Below, piece by piece: positions 8,330-17,800 of a stretch of DNA of 64,000 bases (positions are counted from its first letter, which is position 1; each line of letters starts with the position of its first letter). The DNA is from Pedobacter sp. Leaf250. GTDB taxonomy: Bacteria > Bacteroidota > Bacteroidia > Sphingobacteriales > Sphingobacteriaceae. The notes beneath the pieces were generated by a model. That model saw only the letters and a list, made by a program, of their open reading frames with translations, ran no database searches and was not told where the DNA came from. The position numbers and the translations under genes were made by a program. The stretch is from assembly GCF_920984735.1 (NCBI RefSeq), contig NZ_CAKLBU010000004.1:1-64000 (forward strand). Direction: 5' to 3'.

Positions 8330-8402
8330 TAAAGTATATAGGAATAGTAGTAATTTTTCTTAAAAAAGATTACATTTTATTGAAGATTTCGAAAACTATT
8401 TG

Positions 8403-8849
8403 TTAAATGTTGTTGATGCCCAACTTGAGTGTATCTTCTCTGCCAATTACATCTGCAATGCTGGTTTCGCTTAATACTTTAAGCGTAGCATCCCTCACAT
8501 CAATAAAAGCACTTCTAATGCCACAGGTTTTTTCATCTACACACTCATCACATTTGTGGTAAAAATTTAAGCTTGCACATGGTACCATGGCAATTGGTCC
8601 GTCAGTAACACGCATTACCTGTACCAATAAAATTTCTTCGGGTTTTTTGTTTAAACTGTAACCGCCTCCAGCACCTTTTTTACTATACAAGAAGCCAGCA
8701 TTACGTAAATCAAGAAGGATTTGTTCCAAGAATTTTTTAGGGATATGCTCCTCCTCGGCAATCTTTGAGATTTGCATAGGTGGTTTTTCTACATTTTTGC
8801 CAAGCGCAACAAGTGCTTTTATGGCGTATTTTGTCTTTTTTGATAGCAT
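8403..8849 (-). CDS. Rrf2-family transcriptional regulator, probable regulator of the cys operon
   Basis: A 148-residue winged-helix protein beginning MLSKKTKYAIKALVAL, the typical Rrf2 start. The recognition region IAEEEHIPKKFLEQIL is followed by the wing GAGGGYSL. Four cysteines (91, 100, 103, 109) sit where IscR/NsrR-type members hold an iron-sulfur cluster, so a redox- or cluster-sensing role is possible. CymR-type sulfur regulators, by contrast, have no such cluster. It is transcribed toward the sulfite reductase gene, 245 bases upstream of it. Control of the cys operon is inferred from position. Confidence 0.88.
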   Translation of the reverse strand: MLSKKTKYAIKALVALGKNVEKPPMQISKIAEEEHIPKKFLEQILLDLRNAGFLYSKKGAGGGYSLNKKPEEILLVQVMRVTDGPIAMVPCASLNFYHKCDECVDEKTCGIRSAFIDVRDATLKVLSETSIADVIGREDTLKLGINNI

Positions 8850-8891
8850 ATTTGCACAAAGCTAATAAAAGAAAGTAAATTATGAAATATG

Positions 8892-8899
8892 CAAATATA
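8892..8899 (-). promoter_or_regulatory. candidate -7 box for the rrf2 gene
   Basis: TATATTTG on the minus strand, the same octamer as before the sulfite reductase leader, lies about 45 bases before the rrf2 ATG. The nearest TTG is only 13 bases further upstream, shorter than usual, so confidence is limited. Confidence 0.35.
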
Positions 8900-9042
8900 T
8901 CTATGTAACGCACAACTGATTAGCATATATTCAAAAGATAGCATAAAAAATTATATCTTTAAAAAATAATTTCCTTTAGTGCTCAAAAACATTAAAATCT
9001 TAAACATTCGAAATCGTAAAATTAGCATCGAGTCTAAACTTT

Positions 9043-10758
9043 TTGCTGTTTTATGCCTGTTTAATTATTATATCGCTCATTAATATTACTGCCAACATTT
9101 TTATAGGCCTTCCATGGTTTTTAAACCTCTATATTTTCCTGGGGATTTTTGTGCATGCCACACTTTACTATTATGCAATACAAGACAAGATTGCTGATAG
9201 AGGAAGATTTTGGTACTTTATTTACAACATTGCAACCTTTGCCCCAGCTTGGTTTATGAATGAAGGTTCGCAAGGATCTACCCCCCTATTTTTTGTGTTT
9301 TATCTAAGCATCGCCATGCTCTCGCTTTCTAAAAAATACAGGTTCATTTTTGTTTTCTTTTTCTTTAGTGTGGTAACTCTTTGTATTGTTTTCGAAAAAG
9401 AGTTTCCTAATTGGGTTATTCAATATCCTAGTGAAACTGCCCGCACTTTTGATTTAACCTTCGCTTTTGTAAACATATCTTTAATGATCATCATTATGCT
9501 AGTGGTTTATAAAAAAGTAGCTGATTACGATCGGTTTTTACTTTTAAAAAGCAAGAAACGACTGGAAAATTCGCAGCAAGAACTTATAGTTGCAAAAGAA
9601 AAAGCTGAAGCTGCTACCATTGCCAAATCAAGCTTTTTAGCCAATATGAGTCATGAAATCCGTACTCCACTGAATGGAATTACTGGTGCTTCGGAGTTAT
9701 TAAAGCTTACCGATTTAAATCAAGAGCAATCCGAATTACTAAATACGCTTCAGGCAAGTAATAGTATAATGACTGATATTGTGAATGATCTGCTTGATAT
9801 TTCTAAAATCGAGGCCAACAAGATGGAAATCCACAATCATCCATTTGATATTAGGAAGTGCATCGTTAATGTCGAAAATATTATTAGATCATTATTTATT
9901 AAAAAAAATCTCGAACTGATTATAGAGATTGATCCAAACGTACCTCAATTATTGGTGGCGGATGAAATTAAGTATAAACAGATTATCATTAACCTGTTAA
10001 GCAACGCAGTGAAATTTACAGAATTTGGCTATGTAAAAATGAGCTTAAAATACGTTGTTGAAAACGAGACAAAGCAACTGGTTAGTGCGATAAAAGACAC
10101 TGGAATTGGTATTGATGAAGACGGCATGACTAAATTGTTCCTTCCATTTTCGCAGATAAATCCATCCACTACAAGGCAGTTTGGGGGTGCAGGTTTAGGA
10201 CTTCTAATTTGCCGAAAGCTTGCAGAAATGATGAAAGGCAAAATTTCGGTTAACAGCGAAATTGGTGCTGGATCTACATTCACATTTGTGATACCTGCAA
10301 ATTCTTACCAGGCAGATCCGCTGGCTAAGAACGAACGAAAAGTTCAGATCAGAAACATGATACCTGTAGCAGGCATGAATATTTTAATTGCAGAAGATAA
10401 TGTATTCAATCAAGTGATTACATCCAAAATGCTCGAAAAATCGGGATATAAACACATGATTGCTAATGATGGATTAGAAGCTGTAAAAAAAGCGAAGGAA
10501 ACGCACTTCAACATTGTATTGATGGACATGCAGATGCCAAATATGGATGGTGTTGCAGCATCAATAGAAATCCTGAATAACTACAAAAACAGCTCAATTA
10601 TCCCTCCGGTAATAATAGGTTGTAGCGCCAATGCCATGCAAAACGACATAGAAAAATGTTTAAATGCTGGCATGAAAGATTTCTTGGCTAAACCATTTAC
10701 TTTAGACGACCTTCGTTCTGTAATGATTAAATGGACAAAAAACGACGACCCGAATTAA
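9043..10758 (+). CDS. hybrid histidine kinase with receiver domain
   Basis: The membrane-bound sensor has about six transmembrane helices (residues 1-156), then a short linker, HisKA with [12 protein letters not shown] (phospho-accepting His204), HATPase with [17 protein letters not shown] and [10 protein letters not shown], and a C-terminal receiver (about 444-568) with EDN at 451-453 and phospho-acceptor Asp495 in [11 protein letters not shown]. No output DNA-binding domain is present, so phosphate probably passes on to another protein. The only start in this frame is TTG at 9043, inside the first helix and with no ribosome site. A second frame from GTG 8979 reads a plausible N-terminus that joins this one if a single T is removed at 9060-9062 (see findings). 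The sensed signal is unknown. Confidence 0.88.
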   Translation: MLFYACLIIISLINITANIFIGLPWFLNLYIFLGIFVHATLYYYAIQDKIADRGRFWYFIYNIATFAPAWFMNEGSQGSTPLFFVFYLSIAMLSLSKKYRFIFVFFFFSVVTLCIVFEKEFPNWVIQYPSETARTFDLTFAFVNISLMIIIMLVVYKKVADYDRFLLLKSKKRLENSQQELIVAKEKAEAATIAKSSFLANMSHEIRTPLNGITGASELLKLTDLNQEQSELLNTLQASNSIMTDIVNDLLDISKIEANKMEIHNHPFDIRKCIVNVENIIRSLFIKKNLELIIEIDPNVPQLLVADEIKYKQIIINLLSNAVKFTEFGYVKMSLKYVVENETKQLVSAIKDTGIGIDEDGMTKLFLPFSQINPSTTRQFGGAGLGLLICRKLAEMMKGKISVNSEIGAGSTFTFVIPANSYQADPLAKNERKVQIRNMIPVAGMNILIAEDNVFNQVITSKMLEKSGYKHMIANDGLEAVKKAKETHFNIVLMDMQMPNMDGVAASIEILNNYKNSSIIPPVIIGCSANAMQNDIEKCLNAGMKDFLAKPFTLDDLRSVMIKWTKNDDPN

Positions 10759-10795
10759 TCAAGCAACCGTAAAAATAATTTCAGTTTGAAACATT

Positions 10796-10827
10796 AATAG
10801 ATTTCTCTAGGTTTAAAATCTATTTTT
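10796..10827 (+). terminator. intrinsic terminator after the hybrid kinase gene
   Basis: AATAGATTT (10796-10804) and AAATCTATT (10816-10824) form a perfect nine-pair stem with an 11-base loop, followed by a T-run (10823-10827). The stem is AT-rich, so termination may be partial. It ends about 20 bases before the next gene. Confidence 0.55.
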
Positions 10828-10849
10828 ACAGTTTTACTGCAATTTATTT

Positions 10850-12070
10850 ATGAAACGAAAGATTAATTTCTTGCCAATTTTAGTCATTGTGATCTTGTTT
10901 TTCGCACTCAATTCTTATGTGCTATCAGGCTTTGGTACAATTAACCACTCTACTTTACTGGCTCCATTTTTTTGGGTATTTATTGTCGGCTTAACGGTTG
11001 CGCTATTTTTTGCAATTTCCCAAATGCGAGCAAATGGAATGAGTAAGTTTTTCCAAATAGTTACACACGCCTTTTTAATTGTGTTTACCGCTGAAGTGGT
11101 TTTCGCATTCTTTCTACTTCTCGGAGATTTATTTCGCTTCATATTATCTATCTCCACAAACTTTCAGGCCGATGGATTTCAGATTTTAGGCAGGAGCCTT
11201 TATTGGGTAGATTTCGCATTCGTAATGTTTTGTGTTACCGTTATACTTTTCATTTTTGGTATTATTAGAGGTAAATATGCTTACCGGGTTATAAAACATA
11301 CTTTGTATTTTGATGATTTGCCTCACAATTTTGATGGATTTACCATTACTCAAATTTCGGATGTTCATGCCGGGAGTTTTACCAAACCAAAGGAAGTTCA
11401 AAAAGGCATCGATTTAATTAATGCACAAAAAAGCGATCTCTTTGTTTTTACAGGCGATTTAGTCAACAATGCTGCATCCGAAATTGTGCCTTACATTGGT
11501 CATTTTTCACAAATCAAAGCTCCATTTGGTCAATTCTCTGTATTGGGAAACCATGATTATGGTGATTATATCAAATGGCCAACTGAAGCCGATAAAATCA
11601 AAAATTTACAACAGCTAAAAAACCATCACGCAGAACTTGGATTTCGTTTGCTTTTGGATGAGCATGTTGAATTAACTAAAAACGGAGAAAAAATTTTCCT
11701 CGCAGGCATTGAAAACTGGGGACTCGGATTTGGGGAACGTGGAGATTTAAATAAGGCTTTGGCCGGAACCAGCGTTAACGATTTTAAGGTGTTGCTTTCT
11801 CACGATCCATCGCATTGGGATGCCCAGGTGAAGAATAATCCATCAAAAATTCAGCTCGCATTGGCTGGCCATACCCATGGTATGCAATTTGGTATTGAAG
11901 CCTTTGGCATTAAATGGAGTCCGGTTAAATATCGTTACAAACATTGGGCAGGCGTAAAAGTTGAAAATGGAAGGTACTTAAATGTGAACAGAGGTTTTGG
12001 TTTCATAGGTTTTTCTGGCAGAATAGGAATTTGGCCAGAAATTACGGTAATCGAGCTGAAAAGAAAATAA
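10850..12070 (+). CDS. membrane-anchored calcineurin-like metallophosphoesterase
   Basis: Four predicted transmembrane helices (about 9-28, 38-58, 70-93, 121-139) precede a binuclear-metal phosphoesterase domain (about 163-406). The metal motifs are in order: SDVHAG (170-175), TGDLVNN (201-207), GNHDYGD (233-239), LLSHDPSHW and LAGHTHG. This is the layout of the YkuE/YaeI-like group, some members of which act on UDP-diacylglucosamine-type lipids or other phosphodiesters. The substrate here cannot be told. It follows the kinase terminator closely and lies 72 bases before an M23 peptidase gene, so an envelope-related pair is possible. Confidence 0.9.
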   Translation: MKRKINFLPILVIVILFFALNSYVLSGFGTINHSTLLAPFFWVFIVGLTVALFFAISQMRANGMSKFFQIVTHAFLIVFTAEVVFAFFLLLGDLFRFILSISTNFQADGFQILGRSLYWVDFAFVMFCVTVILFIFGIIRGKYAYRVIKHTLYFDDLPHNFDGFTITQISDVHAGSFTKPKEVQKGIDLINAQKSDLFVFTGDLVNNAASEIVPYIGHFSQIKAPFGQFSVLGNHDYGDYIKWPTEADKIKNLQQLKNHHAELGFRLLLDEHVELTKNGEKIFLAGIENWGLGFGERGDLNKALAGTSVNDFKVLLSHDPSHWDAQVKNNPSKIQLALAGHTHGMQFGIEAFGIKWSPVKYRYKHWAGVKVENGRYLNVNRGFGFIGFSGRIGIWPEITVIELKRK

Positions 12071-12142
12071 ATTGCTTGTAAAACTAAAAGAATAGTAGGT
12101 ATTCTATTGATAAATATTATCTTGTTATAAAATACATATCAA

Positions 12143-12769
12143 ATGAAATTCTTGCTCCTTTTCTTATTTACCTTTTCTGTTTATGAAACACCTACTATCG
12201 AAAAAGATAGAGAAAGATGGAAACCTTATTATTCAGATGAAAAACCACAAAGAATTGCAGATAAGTGGTTTTTGCCCTTTGATGTGGCTGATCGCAAAAA
12301 GGTTAGCAACATTAAAATCATCAGTATTTTTGGCGATCATCGTGATAGTTATTACAAGGGCCACATCCATACTGCGATTGATATTAATCCGGTGAAGCCG
12401 AAAACCAAGTTGATACCCGTATATGCAATGGCCAATGGAGTGGTTTGCTCAGTTCATCTCGGTGAAAATCAGAAAACAGTTGTGGTTAAACATACACTAA
12501 AAGATGGTAAAACCATGTTTACGAGTTATAAACATTTAAAAGAAGTTTATGTAAGCAATGGTCAGCAAGTTAATGAGCAAAGCAAATTGGCCAGGTTATT
12601 TACAAAGGAAGAAAGTAAAAAATACGGCGGCGATTATCATCATCTTCATTTAGAAATCAGGAAAAAATTTGATGATTATGGCTGTGCCAGCTGGCTTACT
12701 TTTAATAACAATCAGCTGAACGATAGATTTTACAATCCGCAGGTTTTCTTAAAAGAGAATGTAAAATAA
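12143..12769 (+). CDS. M23 (LytM-like) metallopeptidase domain protein
   Basis: A short hydrophobic N-terminus (residues 1-14) suggests export. The zinc-binding LytM motifs are present: HTAID (His76, Asp80) and HLH (167-169), with IPVYAMANGVV between them typical of the beta-sheet core. Such proteins cut peptide cross-bridges in peptidoglycan or activate amidases. With 208 residues it has a single catalytic domain and no LysM or coiled-coil part. It lies on the same strand as the phosphoesterase gene. The physiological target is not shown by sequence. Confidence 0.85.
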   Translation: MKFLLLFLFTFSVYETPTIEKDRERWKPYYSDEKPQRIADKWFLPFDVADRKKVSNIKIISIFGDHRDSYYKGHIHTAIDINPVKPKTKLIPVYAMANGVVCSVHLGENQKTVVVKHTLKDGKTMFTSYKHLKEVYVSNGQQVNEQSKLARLFTKEESKKYGGDYHHLHLEIRKKFDDYGCASWLTFNNNQLNDRFYNPQVFLKENVK

Positions 12770-12817
12770 CACCTCGAAATTTGGTTTTAGATCTACACTG
12801 GTAAGGCTTGATTGCAC

Positions 12818-12852
12818 ACAACCATTGCAATTTAATTGATTATGATGGTTGT
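12818..12852. repeat. 8-base inverted repeat after the M23 gene
   Basis: ACAACCAT (12818-12825) is matched by ATGGTTGT (12845-12852) across a 19-base AT-rich loop. No T-run follows on either strand, so it is not a convincing terminator. It may be a regulatory site or a weak transcript end. Confidence 0.3.
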
Positions 12853-12955
12853 AGAATATTTAAGGAGTATTAAATAAGAATCGTAACATAACTTTAGGGC
12901 TAATCCAATTATTGTTCTAAAGGCAACATCCTATTTTATAGCTGGAAAATAAATT

Positions 12956-13264
12956 CTAAAATTTAATCTTCAAAGTGCATTTTTTTAATTCTTTATTATT
13001 TATAAAAACATCGGGCAAGGAAACCCTTAAGCCCTTTGCGCTTTGTTTCCAGTTTACTTCAACAACTTCGTTTTCAATCTTCAATTCTTTAACTTTTAAC
13101 ACATCTGTTGATAACGATTTTATAATCAAATCTCCATAATTAAACTCCTGAAGAACGATACTCAATTCATCATCTTTGCCCGAATAAAATATTATTGGCT
13201 TGATTTCATGAATATTCAACGGATTATTGTTTTTTTCTGGTTGAGACTTGATTTTTTTAGACAT
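12956..13264 (-). CDS. small orphan protein resembling the C-terminal beta domain of GH29 fucosidases
   Basis: From ATG 13264 it encodes 102 residues starting MSKKIKSQPEK. I prefer this start to one 18 codons upstream. There is no signal peptide. The segment with VEVNWKQSAKGLRVSLPD resembles the W-K-Q-x(3)-GL-x-(I/V)-x-LP pattern seen near the end of GH29 alpha-L-fucosidases, and a beta-rich pattern precedes it. The catalytic barrel is absent. It may be a remnant of a fucosidase gene or an independent small beta-sandwich protein. It is isolated between plus-strand genes. The family assignment is a guess from pattern memory. Confidence 0.5.
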   Translation of the reverse strand: MSKKIKSQPEKNNNPLNIHEIKPIIFYSGKDDELSIVLQEFNYGDLIIKSLSTDVLKVKELKIENEVVEVNWKQSAKGLRVSLPDVFINNKELKKCTLKIKF

Positions 13265-13422
13265 GATTTTTATACTGATATTAGGGAGCATTAAAAAACG
13301 TAAATAATTATTGAGCAAGTATTTATTGAATTATTAACGTATATTATTCATAAATCAACTTTACTTTAATTTATGTCTGCAAGATAAAAATATCCCTTAC
13401 TCACATTTTATTTTTCTTCACG

Positions 13423-13432
13423 CAAACGTTTG
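13423..13432. promoter_or_regulatory. perfect palindrome CAAACGTTTG (LacI-like operator candidate)
   Basis: In the 317-base non-coding stretch 13265-13581, CAAACGTTTG (13423-13432) is flanked by TCTTC (13415-13419) and GAAGA (13434-13438), giving an extended, slightly offset dyad. The central-CG palindrome resembles operators of LacI-family regulators. A near copy lies just upstream of the GH31 gene. Nothing else is evident in this stretch. Confidence 0.4.
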
Positions 13433-13581
13433 AGAAGATATTTAAATAAAACATTGAATAATATTCCAACTTATAACTGATCATTTAATCAATAAATGGG
13501 TGGCTAGTTTAATAGAGGCTGTAAAAACAAATATTGATTAATTTCGTTTACCTTTATGCACTCAAAAAACCCAAGTCTTAA

Positions 13582-14781
13582 ATGATCATTTACCCATTAC
13601 CAATAAACGAGACTGAAAGGCTATCCGCTTTAGGATCTTATAATATTTCTGGGGATGGGCAAGAACGGGATTTTGATGACTTAACACAATTGGCAGCAGA
13701 AATATGCCAAACTCCTGTTGCACTGGTTACTATTGTTGGCGATGACACCCAATGGTTTAAATCGAATTTCGGAACAGATATAACACAAACCCCCAGAGAA
13801 GTAGCTTTCTGTTCACATGCCATTGCGGGCAATAGCGATATCATGGTGGTTAATGATGCGAGAAAAGATAGCCGTTTTGCTGAGAATCCCCTAGTTACTG
13901 GTCATCCAGATATTGTTTTTTACGCTGGTGTACCACTCATCAACCCTGAGGGATATGCGCTGGGCACTTTATGTGTAATTGATCATCAAGAAAAAGGCTT
14001 GAGCGAAAGTCAGATTTCTGCACTTAAAATTCTGGCTAAGCAAGCACAGCATCAGCTCGAACTGCGAAGAAAAGTGAGCGAACTCGAAAGGGTTAACATT
14101 GCTTTAAGCGAATCGAACTTATTTATTGAAAAGTTTGCGCAACGCGTAGCACACGATATTAAAAACCCATTGGCCAGCATTATTCTTTCTGCAGAATCAT
14201 TAAGAAAGAAATTTGACACACAGGGTGATGAAAAAGCAGTAAGACTGATTCAAATTGCATTACGATCGGCAAGAAATTTAGTGACTTATGTAGATAACAT
14301 GCTTGATTATTCGAAAGCACCATCTACCCTATTGGAAAGACAAGAAACTTTGGATTTTAGATTTTTACTTGAAAATTTAATCCCGATGTTAAATGTTCCT
14401 CAAGATTTCCAAATCATTATGCCCGAACGGATGAATATCCGAACCTCAAAAATTGCAATGGAACAAATTATGCTCAACTTGTTAAGCAATGCCATCCGTT
14501 ATAATGATAAAGACAAACCTCAAATAGAGGTTTCGTGCTGTTTAGAAAATGATCAATACGTATTATCTGTAGCTGATAATGGCAGGGGAATTTCGGCTGA
14601 AGACATAAAAAATATATTCCGTGAAGGTTTTACAGCACAAGAAAACGACCGTTTTAACCGTAAAGGAAATGGTTTTGGCTTAGATGCAGTTAGTAGTTTA
14701 GTGGGTAAAATGCAAGGCAGCATTAAAGTAGATTCTATCTTAAAACAGGGTACAACTATTTCCATATCTCTGCCTGCATAA
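13582..14781 (+). CDS. GAF-domain sensor histidine kinase
   Basis: A soluble kinase without membrane helices or signal peptide. The GAF domain covers about residues 25-165 (segments LVTIVGDDTQWFKS, FCSHAI and GVPLINPEGYALGTLCV). HisKA starts near 180 with VAHDIKNPL (His191), and the HATPase domain has LLSNAIRYND, DNGRGIS and RKGNGFGLDAV. The GAF probably binds a small molecule or senses redox state; the Cys77 and His79 pair in FCSH is common in this GAF group. No response regulator is encoded beside it. A strong bidirectional terminator follows. Confidence 0.9.
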   Translation: MIIYPLPINETERLSALGSYNISGDGQERDFDDLTQLAAEICQTPVALVTIVGDDTQWFKSNFGTDITQTPREVAFCSHAIAGNSDIMVVNDARKDSRFAENPLVTGHPDIVFYAGVPLINPEGYALGTLCVIDHQEKGLSESQISALKILAKQAQHQLELRRKVSELERVNIALSESNLFIEKFAQRVAHDIKNPLASIILSAESLRKKFDTQGDEKAVRLIQIALRSARNLVTYVDNMLDYSKAPSTLLERQETLDFRFLLENLIPMLNVPQDFQIIMPERMNIRTSKIAMEQIMLNLLSNAIRYNDKDKPQIEVSCCLENDQYVLSVADNGRGISAEDIKNIFREGFTAQENDRFNRKGNGFGLDAVSSLVGKMQGSIKVDSILKQGTTISISLPA

Positions 14782-14813
14782 ACCGATTTTTATTCATAAA
14801 TGTGCATAAAAGC

Positions 14814-14843
14814 AAAAGTCTTGACTTTTAAATCAAGACTTTT
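14814..14843. terminator. bidirectional intrinsic terminator
   Basis: AAAAGTCTTGA (14814-14824) and TCAAGACTTTT (14833-14843) form a perfect 11-pair stem with an 8-base loop. T-runs appear on both strands, so it can end both the plus-strand kinase and the minus-strand GH31 transcript. Confidence 0.8.
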
Positions 14844-14871
14844 ACATCAACCCAAGCTTAATATCTAATCT

Positions 14872-17800
14872 TTATAGTTTCTTTGATATTAACGATTTAT
14901 CAACCAAAATTCCATTTAACATTTTTAAATTGAATGTTAGTTTGTGCCTGGCCTTTAACCTAATTATAAATAATACTTCATTTCCTGATAGCGTTGGTTG
15001 GTTACCTACATTCACAAAGGTTGGATAGAGTACTTTGTTTCCATCCGAATGCAAACGATCGTAAGTTAAATTTTCCATAGATTTCATTCCGACAACGCTT
15101 ACCCCCAAATATTCATAATCTTTTGCATCATATGGTAAAGCAAAACTGAGCGCATTCACATCTTTTAAGGCAATAGCTTTCACTGTAATTTCAATAATCT
15201 GATCCTTTTCAAAAGTTGATTTTGTAGTACTTAGGGCAAGGGTTCCACTTAATGCAGAATTTGATGATTCTCTTACACCACCATCCAGTTGCGTCGCTAC
15301 TTTAGAAATATCGAAAGCATCGATTAAACCATTGCTGTTGATATCACCTTTACTGATGTATCCTTCAAAATCAGCATCTCCTTTTCTTAAACCCGTATAA
15401 TTGGTATAGGATGTTAAATCATTTCGATCTATAACTTTATCGTTGTTTATGTCGCCAGCGATATTAGCCTCGCTTCCGGCAACCCTAAAAACGTACATTT
15501 CACGCCCCGAACCGAAGCCGCCAGCACCTTTCTCCACTTCAAATTTTAAGTATCTTGCTAAAGGGTTTCCTTTAAATGTGATCACTTTTTCGATTCCGTT
15601 ATTTTTCCAATCGAAATCGGTTGCGGGTATCCATATAGTTTTATCTTCACTGTAAAACACTTTTCCTTTCATTAAAGTTCCATTGCCACCACCCTGACGA
15701 GGCAGATAGCTTAACCGATCTAGTTTGTTTACTCCTTTTAAATCGATGATCATCTCAAAAGAATCAGATTTTACGCCCCATTTGGTATGCCACATACTCG
15801 ATTCGTCAAAATCAAAAAGATTTTTTAAGCCCTCTCCCTTTTGGTTTTCGGCAGTAGTTTTAGCCGTGAGGCCTTTAATAGCAAACTGCAACGGATTGGC
15901 TTCAGTGGTTACTTTTAATTCTGTCCAATTTGAAATGCCGTCTTTATTTACAGCCCTTAATTGTAACGAATAAGCAGTTTCTGGAGCTAAGTTTTCAAAA
16001 AGAAGTGTGGTATCCGTAATAGTTGAATACAACATATCTTTAAATTGTATTTCATAATAATCGGCATTCGCAACCTTATCCCATCTCGGTTTGAAGCTAA
16101 AAGCGCCGTTAGCTCCATTATTAAGTTTAAAGTTTTGCGGTGCAGTTAATTTCCCTGCCGACTTTAATTGTCTATCCACCAACTCCGATTTAAAACCATT
16201 TATTATAAGTGTGATTTCATTTTTGGTGATATCGGTTGCGGCCAATTTTACCGAAAATTGCGGGTTTTTGATAATGGCGACTTTTTCAAAATCAGTGCCT
16301 TTAGTGCTAAATTGATTTAGGTTTGGTTTTTCATCATAAAAGAAAACGTTTTCACCTTTAGCAAAGTCTTCTTTTGATAAAACCTCGCTTAACTTTACTT
16401 TTTCGTTGCCTACTTTTACCGAAACTTTTTTAGGTTTTTCAGTTAAATTAATTCTGAATTCGGTGGTTTTATTTGTTGTAAAGCCCTCAAAATTCCCCTT
16501 TGTTGTTTGAATATTGATGATAGCCTGATCTTGATCAACATTTGATTCGATTAATGTTTTAACACCTTTTCCTAATTTATAGGCTTCAGTAGTTCCGTCA
16601 TCATCATACGCTGTGAATGAACTTTTACCATAAAGATAAACCTCAAAAATTCGCGTATTTTTATTGATTTGCTTTACATTATTATTGGCAGCAGTTAATG
16701 GAATGATGGCTCCTGCTTTTACAAAAACTGGAAGTTTCCAAAGTGGCGCATCAAAATTGTTGATGATTCGATCGCCCTGATACGTGTTGCCAGAAAAATA
16801 ATCTATCCAAATCCCTTTTGGCAAATAAATTCCATTTCTGATATCGTTTCCATCTTTATCTGTTTTGGTTTCTTGATAAATCGGCGCAACCAATAAAGCC
16901 GGACCGTACATAAACTGGTATTGAGTAGAAACGCCTAGAGTGAAAGCGTTCGGATATTCCAGAAACATTGCCCTAATCATCGGCAGGCCATCTATAGCTT
17001 CATTTGCAATGCTATAAGTGTAAGGAAGCAATTCGGATTTTAACTTTAGATAATTGCGATTTATAGAAGTTATTGGTTCGCCCAAAGCATGTGGATACTT
17101 TTCGTTAGCACCCCAACCATCCATATTTAATTGCATGGGCGTAAAAGTTTTCCATTGAAAATCTCTGGCATTAACGGCAGCGTTTTTACCTCCGAAAATA
17201 CCATCCATGTCTGACGTAATATTTGGCTGACCAGAAAGTCCGGAGCCGATGTAGGTTGGAATATGAAAGCGAATGTACTCCCATAATCCGCCGGTTTGAT
17301 CGCCCGACCAAATGGTGGCATAACGTTGTGTTCCTGCCCAACCATCAAGTGAAATAATAAACGGACGATCGTTATTTCCGTAATAAGGCATGGTTTGGGC
17401 TACATCGGCAACGCCATTTAAACCAAAAGAATAACCTGCACCAACCCATGCCACATCGGTTTTTAAAACACGAACACCTGCATCTCTTACCTCGCGAACA
17501 ATATCACGTTGCAACAACGGACTAATTCCTTCCTTTGGATGAAGATCTGACTGTGTCCAAAGGCCAATTTCTACACCTTTTTTACGGGCATAATCGCCGA
17601 GATCTTTTAAGTTTTGAATATTGCCTTCTAAAGTTGCTGTTTGACCGTAGCCTGCACCGTAACCATCGTTGGGCAAAATCCATCCGAAGGGCATATCATG
17701 TGCTTCATAACGATCAATAACAGCACGGGCAGAAAACTGATAATTATTTTTTTCCCCGTTTAACGATTCCTTTAGGCCGCCATTATCTTTTTGACTTTCC

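Noticed and set aside
8184..8402. Known SAM or cobalamin riboswitch in the cys leader
   Set aside because: The leader does not show the conserved SAM-I core or the B12 box as I know them; only the terminal hairpin is supported.
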